Part shown: positions 26,900-34,651 of the stretch, in pieces
Layout of the letters: every line of letters begins with the position of its first letter
How positions within the stretch are numbered: position 1 is the stretch's first letter
From: Betaproteobacteria bacterium
Lineage (GTDB): Bacteria; Pseudomonadota; Gammaproteobacteria; Burkholderiales; Rhodocyclaceae
Direction: 5' to 3'
NCBI GenBank assembly: GCA_009781175.1
Contig: WQYQ01000012.1
Location: forward strand, 1-64,000
Length of the DNA: 64,000 nt
Notes under the pieces: model-generated
Databases searched by the model: none
What the model was told of the DNA's origin: nothing
What the model saw: only the letters and a program-made list of their open reading frames with translations
Translations under genes and position numbers: made by a program

Positions 26900-27907
26900 A
26901 TGAAAGTACTTGTCACGGGCGCTGCCGGATTCATTGGTATGCACACCTCGGAGCGCCTGCTCCAGCGCGGCGACGAGGTCGTCGGTCTGGATAACCTCAA
27001 CGATTATTACGATCCGCAACTGAAGCGGGATAGGCTTGCCCGACTGGAACCCCATCCCAATTTCCGTTTCGTCAAACTGGACGTCGCGGATCGCACGGGA
27101 ATCGAAGAACTTTTCGCCGAGGCGCGTTTTGACCGGGTAGTGCACCTGGCCGCCCAGGCCGGCGTTCGGTACTCGCTGATCAACCCGCACTCGTACATTG
27201 AATCCAATATCGTCGGCTTCACGAACATCCTTGAAGGATGTCGCCACAACAAGGTTGAGCATCTTGTCTACGCGAGTAGCTCCTCGGTCTACGGCGGAAA
27301 TGAAAAAATGCCCTTCTCGGAGCGGGACAGCGTCGACCATCCCGTCAGTCTGTATGCGGCCACCAAAAAAGCCAATGAATTGATGGCGCACACCTATAGC
27401 CATTTGTACGGTATTCCGACGACGGGCCTGCGCTTCTTCACGGTTTACGGCCCGTGGGGCAGGCCCGACATGGCGCTGTTCCTCTTTACGAAGGCGATGC
27501 TCGAAGGCCGCCCGATCGATGTCTTCAACTACGGCAAGATGCAGCGCGATTTCACCTATGTCGACGATATTGTCGAAGGCGTAATCCGCACGCTCGACCA
27601 CCCCGCCGAACCCGACCTTTCGTTCGACCCACAAAGCCCGAACCCCGGAACTTCGCGCGCGCCGTTCCGGGTATTTAATATTGGCAACCAAGGGCCGGTG
27701 GAGTTGATGAGCTTTATTGAAGCAATCGAAAAGTCCCTTGGCATCAAAGCTGAAAAGAACCTGATGCCGATTCAACCGGGCGATGTGCCGGCTACATGCG
27801 CCGACGTTTCGGCGTTGACGGAATGGACAGGGCACAAACCGGGGACCGTAATTGAAGAAGGCGTCGCTCGATTTGTGGAGTGGTATCGCGGGTATTTCAA
27901 GGTTTGA
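26900..27907 (+). CDS. NAD-dependent epimerase, probable UDP-glucuronate 4-epimerase
   Basis: A 335-aa extended SDR. NAD-binding [17 protein letters not shown], the catalytic SSSSVYG and YAATKKANE (Tyr-x3-Lys), plus [19 protein letters not shown] and [20 protein letters not shown], which match the UDP-glucuronate 4-epimerase (LpsL/CapI) subgroup. It would make UDP-galacturonate for LPS core or capsule. Start ATG 26900; upstream in-frame codons lack family similarity. The preceding 211 bases hold no gene I can recognise. Confidence 0.9.
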   Translation: MKVLVTGAAGFIGMHTSERLLQRGDEVVGLDNLNDYYDPQLKRDRLARLEPHPNFRFVKLDVADRTGIEELFAEARFDRVVHLAAQAGVRYSLINPHSYIESNIVGFTNILEGCRHNKVEHLVYASSSSVYGGNEKMPFSERDSVDHPVSLYAATKKANELMAHTYSHLYGIPTTGLRFFTVYGPWGRPDMALFLFTKAMLEGRPIDVFNYGKMQRDFTYVDDIVEGVIRTLDHPAEPDLSFDPQSPNPGTSRAPFRVFNIGNQGPVELMSFIEAIEKSLGIKAEKNLMPIQPGDVPATCADVSALTEWTGHKPGTVIEEGVARFVEWYRGYFKV

Positions 27908-27908
27908 T

Positions 27909-27960
27909 CATGGGTTGGGCGCAAGCCACAAGCCACAAGCTTCAACTTGGGGTGACTCAC
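27909..27960 (+). repeat. Copy of the GGGGTGACTCA-type dispersed element
   Basis: CATGGGTTGGGCGCAAGCC (27909-27927) followed by CAAGCTTCAACTT and GGGGTGACTCA (27949-27959), the same two end motifs in the same order as at 20533-20653 but with the middle shortened. Begins 1 base after the epimerase stop. Confidence 0.5.
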
Positions 27961-28083
27961 TTGCTTGATTGTTGGTCTAGCCATCAATAATCGTTTTCGC
28001 GGAATCGGGCCGATGGCTTTCATTGGTTGATTGAATATTCCAGGGGCGTGCGCCATACGGTCCGAAATATATGGGTGTAGTGC

Positions 28084-28878
28084 ATGAAAGGCATGATTCG
28101 CGGATTGTGGCAGTACCGCGGTTTTATATTCGCCAGTGTTAAACGGGAATTCCAGTCCAAATATCGCAATTCATTGCTTGGGGCGTTGTGGACTGTGCTC
28201 AACCCGCTGGCGATGATCGTGGTTTATACGGTGATCTTCTCGCAGGTCATGCAGACCCGCCTGCCAGGCGTGGACAACAGCTTTGCCTACAGCATCCATC
28301 TTTGCGCGGGCCTGTTGACGTGGGGCCTGTTCACGGAAATCGTGGGCCGGGCGCAAACTACCTTCATTGACAACGCAAACCTGCTCAAGAAGCTGAGTTT
28401 TCCGCGCTTGTGCCTGCCGGCGATCGTGGTGGCCAATGCCCTGGTCAACTTCGTTATCGTGTTCGGGTTGTTTGCCTTGTTCCTGGCGATTACGGGCAAT
28501 TTCCCCGGCCTGCCTTATCTGGCGCTTATCCCTACGGTGGCGTTGCTGGTGCTGTTTGCCATCGGTCTGGGCATCACATTGGGCGTGCTCAATGTGTTCT
28601 TTCGCGACGTGGGTCAGTTTTTCGGTATTTTCCTGAATTTCTGGTTCTGGCTTACGCCCATCGTCTACTCGGTAAGCATTCTGCCTCAGCGTGTGCAGGT
28701 CTGGATGCGGTTCAACCCCATGGCGCGAATGATGGAGTCCTTCCAGGTGATCCTCGTGCAAGGGCACTGGCCCAACTGGTACAGCTTGTGGCCCGTATTG
28801 GCCATGTCGGCCGTGTTATGCCTGCTCGGACTCAGACTGTTCCGTAAACATGCCGGCGAAATCGTGGATGAACTCTGA
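28084..28878 (+). CDS. wzm: Polysaccharide ABC exporter, permease (Wzm type)
   Basis: A 264-aa ABC-2 type permease with about six membrane segments (for example 45-65, 110-140, 150-175, 195-215, 235-255). N-terminal REFQSKYRNSLLGALWTVLNPL is the marker of Wzm/KpsM/TagG exporters. It transports an undecaprenyl-linked glycan across the inner membrane. Its stop and the wzt start share a base (TGATG). Confidence 0.95.
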   Translation: MKGMIRGLWQYRGFIFASVKREFQSKYRNSLLGALWTVLNPLAMIVVYTVIFSQVMQTRLPGVDNSFAYSIHLCAGLLTWGLFTEIVGRAQTTFIDNANLLKKLSFPRLCLPAIVVANALVNFVIVFGLFALFLAITGNFPGLPYLALIPTVALLVLFAIGLGITLGVLNVFFRDVGQFFGIFLNFWFWLTPIVYSVSILPQRVQVWMRFNPMARMMESFQVILVQGHWPNWYSLWPVLAMSAVLCLLGLRLFRKHAGEIVDEL

Positions 28879-30209
28879 TGGGCACGATTACTGTTAGCAA
28901 TCTGGGCAAAGCCTATAAACAATATCCTTCGCGCTGGTCGCGCCTGCTGGAGTGGATGGACCTGCGAGGCAAACCACATCACCAGTTACACTGGGTGTTG
29001 CGGGATGTTAACTTCCATATTCAGCAGGGCGAAGCCGTTGGTGTGATTGGCGTCAACGGCGCTGGCAAAAGCACCTTGCTGAAAATGATTACCGGCACCA
29101 CGCAACCTACCACCGGCAATATTCAGGTCAATGGTCGCGTTGCGGCCTTGCTTGAGCTTGGGATGGGGTTTCATCCGGACTTTACCGGCCGGCAAAACGC
29201 CTATATGGCGGGGCAGTTGCTGGGGCTATCGGCAGACGAATTGGCTCAAACCATAACGTCGATAGAGCAATTTGCGGATATTGGAGAATATTTCGATCAG
29301 CCTGTCCGCATTTACTCCAGCGGCATGCAGGCCCGGGTAGCCTTTGCCGTCGCCACGGCGGTTTCGCCCGATATATTGATTGTCGATGAAGCCCTGAGTG
29401 TCGGAGACATGGCTTTTCAGGCCAAGTGTATGCACAGGATGCAATCGCTGCTGGATAAAGGAGTAACGGTACTGTTTGTCAGCCACACCCTGAATCAAGT
29501 GCGTCAATTTTGTAGTTGCGCTTTGTATTTATCAGCCGGGGCCGTTCGCGCCTGGGGCAGCGCCGATGAAGTTTGCGATCTCTATCAAAATGATCTATCG
29601 GGAATTAATCAGTTAAAGGCAGCCACGGTATCAGACACTCAAGCCTCTTCTAAAATAATATATAGTCCTGAATCCGATCCGGAATTAAGAAAAAACTCCG
29701 ACCCGAACATGGATACGGGAACACGAGAACTTGAATTTTTAAGTTTCAAAATTCTTGATGAAAATGGCGCGCCAATAACGCACTGCCGTTCAAATGATTT
29801 GGTGGTGTTTCAGGCGACGATTATTGCAAACCAGAATGTGCCTGCCGGCGCAATAGTGGGGCTGTTGATCGCAGATAAAACTGGCTATCATTTGGCGGCT
29901 TGCAATACAAATTATTATGATAAAACTATTCCGGCTTTACGAAAAAGTTCAATAGTGTTTGTGGAGTGGCGCCTTCATTTCCCATTTGCTTTGGGGGAGT
30001 TCAGAATTGATATCGGTATTAAATCAGCCCCCTTTTCTACAGCAGCATACGACCGTGTTTTTTGTGTGAAAATGCTTTCGGTAGCGGCTGAAGCTTCATT
30101 GTTAAAGAAAAATTTTGGGGGTTATTTATTCATAAATCCGGATATCAAGATTTCAATCGATTCCAGTAATACGGAGTATTGCGATGCCGATCATGACACT
30201 GTGAGCTAG
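28878..30209 (+). CDS. wzt: Polysaccharide ABC exporter, ATPase with C-terminal cargo domain (Wzt type)
   Basis: A 443-aa protein. The ATPase half has Walker A GVNGAGKST near residue 58, signature YSSGMQAR near 145 and Walker B ILIVDEALSVGD near 165. Residues from about 270 on form a beta-rich Wzt C-terminal domain (TRELEFLSFKILDENG to LKKNFGGYLFINPD), which in known systems recognises the modified non-reducing end of the O-chain. This implies a chain-terminating modification in this locus. The codon composition turns AT-rich in the C-terminal half. A decayed second copy of this domain lies at 32425-32790. Confidence 0.95.
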   Translation: MGTITVSNLGKAYKQYPSRWSRLLEWMDLRGKPHHQLHWVLRDVNFHIQQGEAVGVIGVNGAGKSTLLKMITGTTQPTTGNIQVNGRVAALLELGMGFHPDFTGRQNAYMAGQLLGLSADELAQTITSIEQFADIGEYFDQPVRIYSSGMQARVAFAVATAVSPDILIVDEALSVGDMAFQAKCMHRMQSLLDKGVTVLFVSHTLNQVRQFCSCALYLSAGAVRAWGSADEVCDLYQNDLSGINQLKAATVSDTQASSKIIYSPESDPELRKNSDPNMDTGTRELEFLSFKILDENGAPITHCRSNDLVVFQATIIANQNVPAGAIVGLLIADKTGYHLAACNTNYYDKTIPALRKSSIVFVEWRLHFPFALGEFRIDIGIKSAPFSTAAYDRVFCVKMLSVAAEASLLKKNFGGYLFINPDIKISIDSSNTEYCDADHDTVS

Positions 30210-31396
30210 TGAAGCTGAATATCATGAAAGCGATTATTCAAAAAATTGCAAATAGCTTCGGCTATGCCGTTCATCGAAAAGAAACTATTGCTGCCCTGGT
30301 AAATAACCTCCATGACCTTGAACAAAAGGTCCGTGATCGCGATGATTCTATTGCTCTTATAACATCGCAAAATGTGTCTCAGCTAAATCGTGACGCTGAT
30401 AAGACCAATATGGTCCCCGCAACCATCAGTTCGCCAGACGCTCGGCGCTGGGATTGCCTAAGTTTCTCTCATTTGATAGAGCAGGTAGATCCGAGGGTTG
30501 CGGCAGATCTCTTTAAGCGCAGCGTCAAGATGGTTGAAATCGAAGTGTTCTCGTATTGTAACCGCCGTTGTTGGTTCTGTCCGAACGCAACAATAGATCG
30601 TATCTCCTCCAATAATTTCATGCCATCACAGATGTACACCTCGATTCTGGAGCAACTCGCTTCTATCGATTACGATGGTATGCTGACTTACAGCCGTTAC
30701 AACGAGCCACTGGCCGACAAAATTATCTTGGATCGCATCGCCGAGGCTCGCGATACTATCCCAAAAATCATATTGCACACTAATACTAATGGCGACTACC
30801 TTAACAACGATTATCTCAAACAGCTTTATGATGCCGGTCTGCGCAGCCTTGGTATTCAGATATATCTGAAAAATAACGAACGTTACGACCACGCCAAGAT
30901 TAAGACGGCAGGCGAGAAAACACTCAAGCGAGTTGGATTACCCGCTACCGTGATATGTGATGTGCCTGGAGAAAGATACGAGCAACAGTTGCATTATCGC
31001 GATATGCACATACGCATGTATGGCCGCAATTTTGAAACAGGAGGAACTAACCGGGGTGGGCAAGTACCCATCCATATGGGGCATAGACGCACTTCGCCCT
31101 GCTTGGTTCCCTTCTGGGCGATGTATATCGATTACGATGGGTCTGCTGTACCGTGCTGTAATTTTCGCTCCGATGTTCCTGCGCACAAAGATTATGTACT
31201 TGGTAATCTACAGTCTGAACCTAACATTTTTGCAATGTATGCGGGCCAGGCAGCCGCGAGCTTTCGTCGCAGTCTGATTGGCGATGAACTGAAAAGTGGT
31301 CTGTGCAGCAATTGTCATTATGCCGAAGAACAGCCGACATCAGTACAAACCGCACAACTTGCACAACTTCTGCGCTGGCAAAGGGAAATACCGTGA
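30209..31396 (+). CDS. Radical SAM protein with SPASM-like C-terminus, in the polysaccharide locus
   Basis: A 395-aa protein. The radical SAM cluster motif CNRRCWFC (C-x3-C-x2-C) is near residues 117-124. A C-terminal region with PCLVPFWAMYIDYDGSAVPCCNF and GLCSNCHY has the cysteines of a SPASM-type auxiliary cluster. Residues 25-60 are probably coiled coil. Start is GTG 30209, overlapping the wzt stop by one base; ATG 30224 is an alternative. Its stop overlaps the acyltransferase gene. Proteins of this kind occur in O-antigen loci, but the substrate is not known to me; a sugar or amino acid modification is the natural guess. AT-rich compared with flanks. Confidence 0.85.
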   Translation: MKLNIMKAIIQKIANSFGYAVHRKETIAALVNNLHDLEQKVRDRDDSIALITSQNVSQLNRDADKTNMVPATISSPDARRWDCLSFSHLIEQVDPRVAADLFKRSVKMVEIEVFSYCNRRCWFCPNATIDRISSNNFMPSQMYTSILEQLASIDYDGMLTYSRYNEPLADKIILDRIAEARDTIPKIILHTNTNGDYLNNDYLKQLYDAGLRSLGIQIYLKNNERYDHAKIKTAGEKTLKRVGLPATVICDVPGERYEQQLHYRDMHIRMYGRNFETGGTNRGGQVPIHMGHRRTSPCLVPFWAMYIDYDGSAVPCCNFRSDVPAHKDYVLGNLQSEPNIFAMYAGQAAASFRRSLIGDELKSGLCSNCHYAEEQPTSVQTAQLAQLLRWQREIP

Positions 31397-32205
31397 ACAT
31401 TCCCGTCGAGTTCACTGACTCATTACGGCAGGCATTACGTAAAAGAGGTTTTTCCTTCAATGGCGTGGCATCGGGCTCATTCGCGTTATCGCCAGAATTG
31501 CACATCGAAACTCCAGCCAATGTTAACGCCGAACTTGGATTGACCTACCCTTTGCGTATTGGCGCTTTCACACATTTGAATGGTGGTTTCATACAAAACG
31601 TTACTATAGGCCGATATTGCTCGTTCGCGCGGGATGTCAAGATCGGCCACGGTTTCCATCCGATGAATTGGCTTTCAGTTTCGCCACTGCAATACAACCC
31701 AAGCTACCGCAATTGGCCGTGCGCGTCCGGATTGCCTCCCATGACCGATATCACACGATTTCAATGGGAGAAGCACACCATAATCGGTTCAGATGTCTGG
31801 CTGGGCAATGGTGTGTTCGTACAAGATGGTGTGACCATCGGGGATGGCGCTATTGTTGGGTCAAGTGCCGTCGTTACGCGTGACGTGGCGCCCTATGCTG
31901 TCGTTGTGGGCTGCCCGGCGCGCCAGATTCGTATGCGTTTCCCTGACATAATTGTCGAAAGGTTGTTGCGCCTAAAGTGGTGGCGATATTTGATGTCCGA
32001 TTTTGGTCAGCTTGATTTTTCTGACATCCACCAAGCATTAGAGCGCATTGAATCATTACTTTCCACAGGGAAGATCAAGGAGTATCAGCCAGAAATAATC
32101 GACGCAAGCATTATTAAACAAGAATGGGCGTTGCTTGCATCGCCTGAACGAAGAAGGCGCTGTGCATTTAAACCGGTTATAAAGGCTTTGTTTAAATGTT
32201 TTTGA
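31393..32205 (+). CDS. Hexapeptide-repeat (left-handed beta-helix) acyltransferase
   Basis: A 270-aa protein with xenobiotic-acyltransferase/CatB-like hexapeptide repeats: IQNVTIGRYCSFARDVKIGHGFHPMN (given here by its parts TIGRYCSFA and VKIGHGFHP), then HTIIGSDVWLGNGVFVQDGV and TIGDGAIVGSSAVVTRDV, ending in the CoA-site VVGCPARQIR. It probably O- or N-acetylates a sugar of the exported glycan. The chosen GTG at 31393 overlaps the radical SAM stop by 4 bases. A C-terminal extension after residue 180 contains helices not found in the shortest family members. Confidence 0.85.
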   Translation: MNIPVEFTDSLRQALRKRGFSFNGVASGSFALSPELHIETPANVNAELGLTYPLRIGAFTHLNGGFIQNVTIGRYCSFARDVKIGHGFHPMNWLSVSPLQYNPSYRNWPCASGLPPMTDITRFQWEKHTIIGSDVWLGNGVFVQDGVTIGDGAIVGSSAVVTRDVAPYAVVVGCPARQIRMRFPDIIVERLLRLKWWRYLMSDFGQLDFSDIHQALERIESLLSTGKIKEYQPEIIDASIIKQEWALLASPERRRRCAFKPVIKALFKCF

Positions 32206-32424
32206 CATTAATTGAGCCGTGGAAATACGAAGGCCAGAGCCGTTTTTATAGGAAATTCGAGCTGCGGTGATCAGGCCTCGAATGTTGCTAAATTTGAGGC
32301 CCTTTTTCTCCAGTTTTCAAGCAACTGGGCATTCCCACTTCCACTCATGTAGGCGCGATCAATCGGCTTGTGGATTGGGCTGAGTGGTTTGATCACTGGC
32401 GCTAGTCGCTTGATAAAGAAAACG

Positions 32425-32790
32425 ACACGGAATTGCAGGTATTGGATCTTGAAAATGCCTTGGTTGTGGGCTTCGAGATTCCAAACCACGATCCGGGCAA
32501 ATTTGGACGTGCCTCTGGGGGCTGCGGTTAATTTATTGATCGCGAAAAACCGGCGATCACCTGATGGCATGCAACACCAATTATTACGACAAATTTCTGC
32601 TATCAATGCGCGCGGGGAGCTTGATTCTTCAGACCGCCCAGGAATAAAACCGGAGCCGTTCTCCCTGATTTTTACAGTCGAATATTTTGCGCGGAATTTT
32701 TTACTGTTGTTCCAGATGTGGCGTTATTGAAGAGAAATTTTGGCGGATATTTGTTCATCAATGCTGAAGTCAGCATTTCAACAATGATCT
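32425..32790 (+). pseudogene. Decayed C-terminal domain of a second Wzt
   Basis: Translated pieces in changing frames align in order to the C-terminal domain of the intact Wzt. ELQVLDLEN matches ELEFLSFKI, QTTIRANLDVPLGAAVNLLI matches QATIIANQNVPAGAIVGLLI, ACNTNYYDKFL (32567-32600) matches ACNTNYYDKTI, and LKRNFGGYLFIN (32727-32762) matches LKKNFGGYLFIN. Stops and frameshifts separate the blocks. The rest of the 625-base gap (32206-32424) shows no gene; a GGGGTGACTGA motif ends it at 32830. Confidence 0.8.
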
Positions 32791-32830
32791 GATTACGGCA
32801 GGGCTTCAAAATTGAAACTGGGGTGACTGA

Positions 32831-34651
32831 GTGGTTTCTAGGGTGGTTTTCATCGGGGACACGCAGCGTGGCGCGCAAGAAGGAAATATCCTGCGACTGC
32901 AAGCACTGTTTTCGCCTGTTCTGAAGGAATTGGAGGTCCCTTTTTCTTCTTATGTCACGGAGGTTAATAGGCTCAATGATACAGGCATGTGGTTGGAGGG
33001 CTGGAAAAAAAGCCTCAGCCAGAATCAAGGTAGTGCATTGGATATTCGCGACTTTCACGATGCCGCCGTGATCGGCTTTGAGGCTACCGAGAAAGACCTG
33101 GCCTACCTTAGCTTGCATGGCGTGCCATGGATGAATGTGGATATTCATCCACTCCGATTTCTCGATGATCTCTATTTCGAAATTGCAAGCTCCTTTCCGT
33201 ATGATTTCAGTCGTCATTCGGCGTCGCGCGGATTAATTGAAGTTTTTGTGCAGACATTGCAAAGCCGTTATGGGTTTGAACGTGAACAGGGTGACTCTAG
33301 TATCTTTGCCATATTTGGTCAGACGCCGGCCGATCGCAGTGTGTATTTCGATGGGGATTTTCGTTCTCTGAGGGACTATCTCGACACATTAGACAGGCTT
33401 GCAGTAGGCTATGACCGTATCCTCTACAAGCCGCATCCGTATGCTAGCGATCCTGATGTGGACGCAATGATTAAAAGTCGATATGGCGCGGAAACATATA
33501 CGCAGAAAGATATTTACAAACTCTTTGCTTCTGGAAATATCGGTGTCGCCTGCGCCATAAGCTCGTCCATTTTGACAGAGGCGCCTTATTTCGGGATTAA
33601 AGAGGAGTTTCTTGAACCAAAAGCAAGGCGCTTTGGTTTGCCGATCAGCTACCGAGCTTTACTGGATGATCGCTCCTTGTGGGAGATTTTCCTCAAGCGC
33701 TCCTATGCGACAGAACAATCGTTGTCACTTTCCCAGGTTGTTTCGGCAAATTTTATCCGGCGATTTTATATGTCCTGGGGATTCATGACGGACGAGGCCT
33801 TGCTTGATCGCAAATTCTCCGATTTAGCTGATCGTTGTGAGCAGCGCGTTGTAGCGCAGGAAACTCGTCAAACCCGTAATGAAAGCAGTATTGCCCACCT
33901 CAAGGAAGCAATGAAACAGCTTCAATCCTACATGGAGGCAATTGAACAAGCGAATCGGCGCGCGGACCGATTAGCTGCCGAGTTAGTTGAAAGGAATGCT
34001 CTGCTCTTCGAAAAAGATGCTCGCCTGGCTGAAGAGCAGGCGAATCAACGCGTGGATCGTTTGACTGCCGAATTGGCTAAAAGGGACGCTTTGCTTTCTG
34101 AAAAGAATGCTCGTTTAGCTGAAAGGGATGTGCTGCTTTCCGAAAAAGATGCTCGCCTGGCTGAAAAAGATGCTCAGATACAAAAATGGCATGAGCAGCT
34201 TCGCCTGATTCACGCCAGCACGTCGTGGCAAATCACGCGGCCCTTGCGGGCGTTAAAGTTCATTGCTACCGGAGAGTTCGGCGCTCGCTTGCGCGCGCGC
34301 CGTCAAGTCCGTTTGGGTGAGGTGAATGCAGTCGGCTTGCGTGAAGAAGGGGCGAGAGCGCGAGCCAAGGCGCTCGTCAAGAGGGTGGCCCGTCCAGTTC
34401 TCAGGCACCTGGTTCGGGTTGTAACGCGTAATCCGGGCTTAAACAGGTCCGTGCGCGCCATGCTCAATCGCATGCCGTGGGTAAGAGCCCGTCTGTGGGC
34501 AATCCTCAATGCTCCGGGGGCGACGATAGCGCGAGGAGAATGGGGGCAGCCCAATCCGCCTGCCAGGGTCGATTCGCTGACGCCTCGTGCGCGAGAAATT
34601 TATATGACCCTGCGGGCGGCAATCGATAAGAACAAACGGGGAGAGATCTGA
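32831..34651 (+). CDS. Coiled-coil polysaccharide protein with Kdo-transferase-like N-domain; candidate chain terminator
   Basis: A 606-aa protein with three parts. Residues 1-335 look like a capsule/O-antigen Kdo transferase of the KpsC/WbbB kind (FAIFGQTPADRSVYFDG, then YDRILYKPHPYASDPDVD and ACAISSSILTEAPYFGI). Residues about 337-460 are a charged heptad coiled coil built of near-repeats such as LLSEKDARLAEKDA. Then come ASTSWQITRPLRALK, common in O-antigen enzymes after coiled coils, and a basic C-terminal tail that may touch the membrane. In ABC-exported O antigens, terminators such as WbbB or WbdD pair a capping domain with a coiled coil that sets chain length, matching the Wzt cargo domain here. 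The GT99-type assignment is inference. Start GTG 32831, one base after GGGGTGACTGA. Confidence 0.6.
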   Translation: MVSRVVFIGDTQRGAQEGNILRLQALFSPVLKELEVPFSSYVTEVNRLNDTGMWLEGWKKSLSQNQGSALDIRDFHDAAVIGFEATEKDLAYLSLHGVPWMNVDIHPLRFLDDLYFEIASSFPYDFSRHSASRGLIEVFVQTLQSRYGFEREQGDSSIFAIFGQTPADRSVYFDGDFRSLRDYLDTLDRLAVGYDRILYKPHPYASDPDVDAMIKSRYGAETYTQKDIYKLFASGNIGVACAISSSILTEAPYFGIKEEFLEPKARRFGLPISYRALLDDRSLWEIFLKRSYATEQSLSLSQVVSANFIRRFYMSWGFMTDEALLDRKFSDLADRCEQRVVAQETRQTRNESSIAHLKEAMKQLQSYMEAIEQANRRADRLAAELVERNALLFEKDARLAEEQANQRVDRLTAELAKRDALLSEKNARLAERDVLLSEKDARLAEKDAQIQKWHEQLRLIHASTSWQITRPLRALKFIATGEFGARLRARRQVRLGEVNAVGLREEGARARAKALVKRVARPVLRHLVRVVTRNPGLNRSVRAMLNRMPWVRARLWAILNAPGATIARGEWGQPNPPARVDSLTPRAREIYMTLRAAIDKNKRGEI

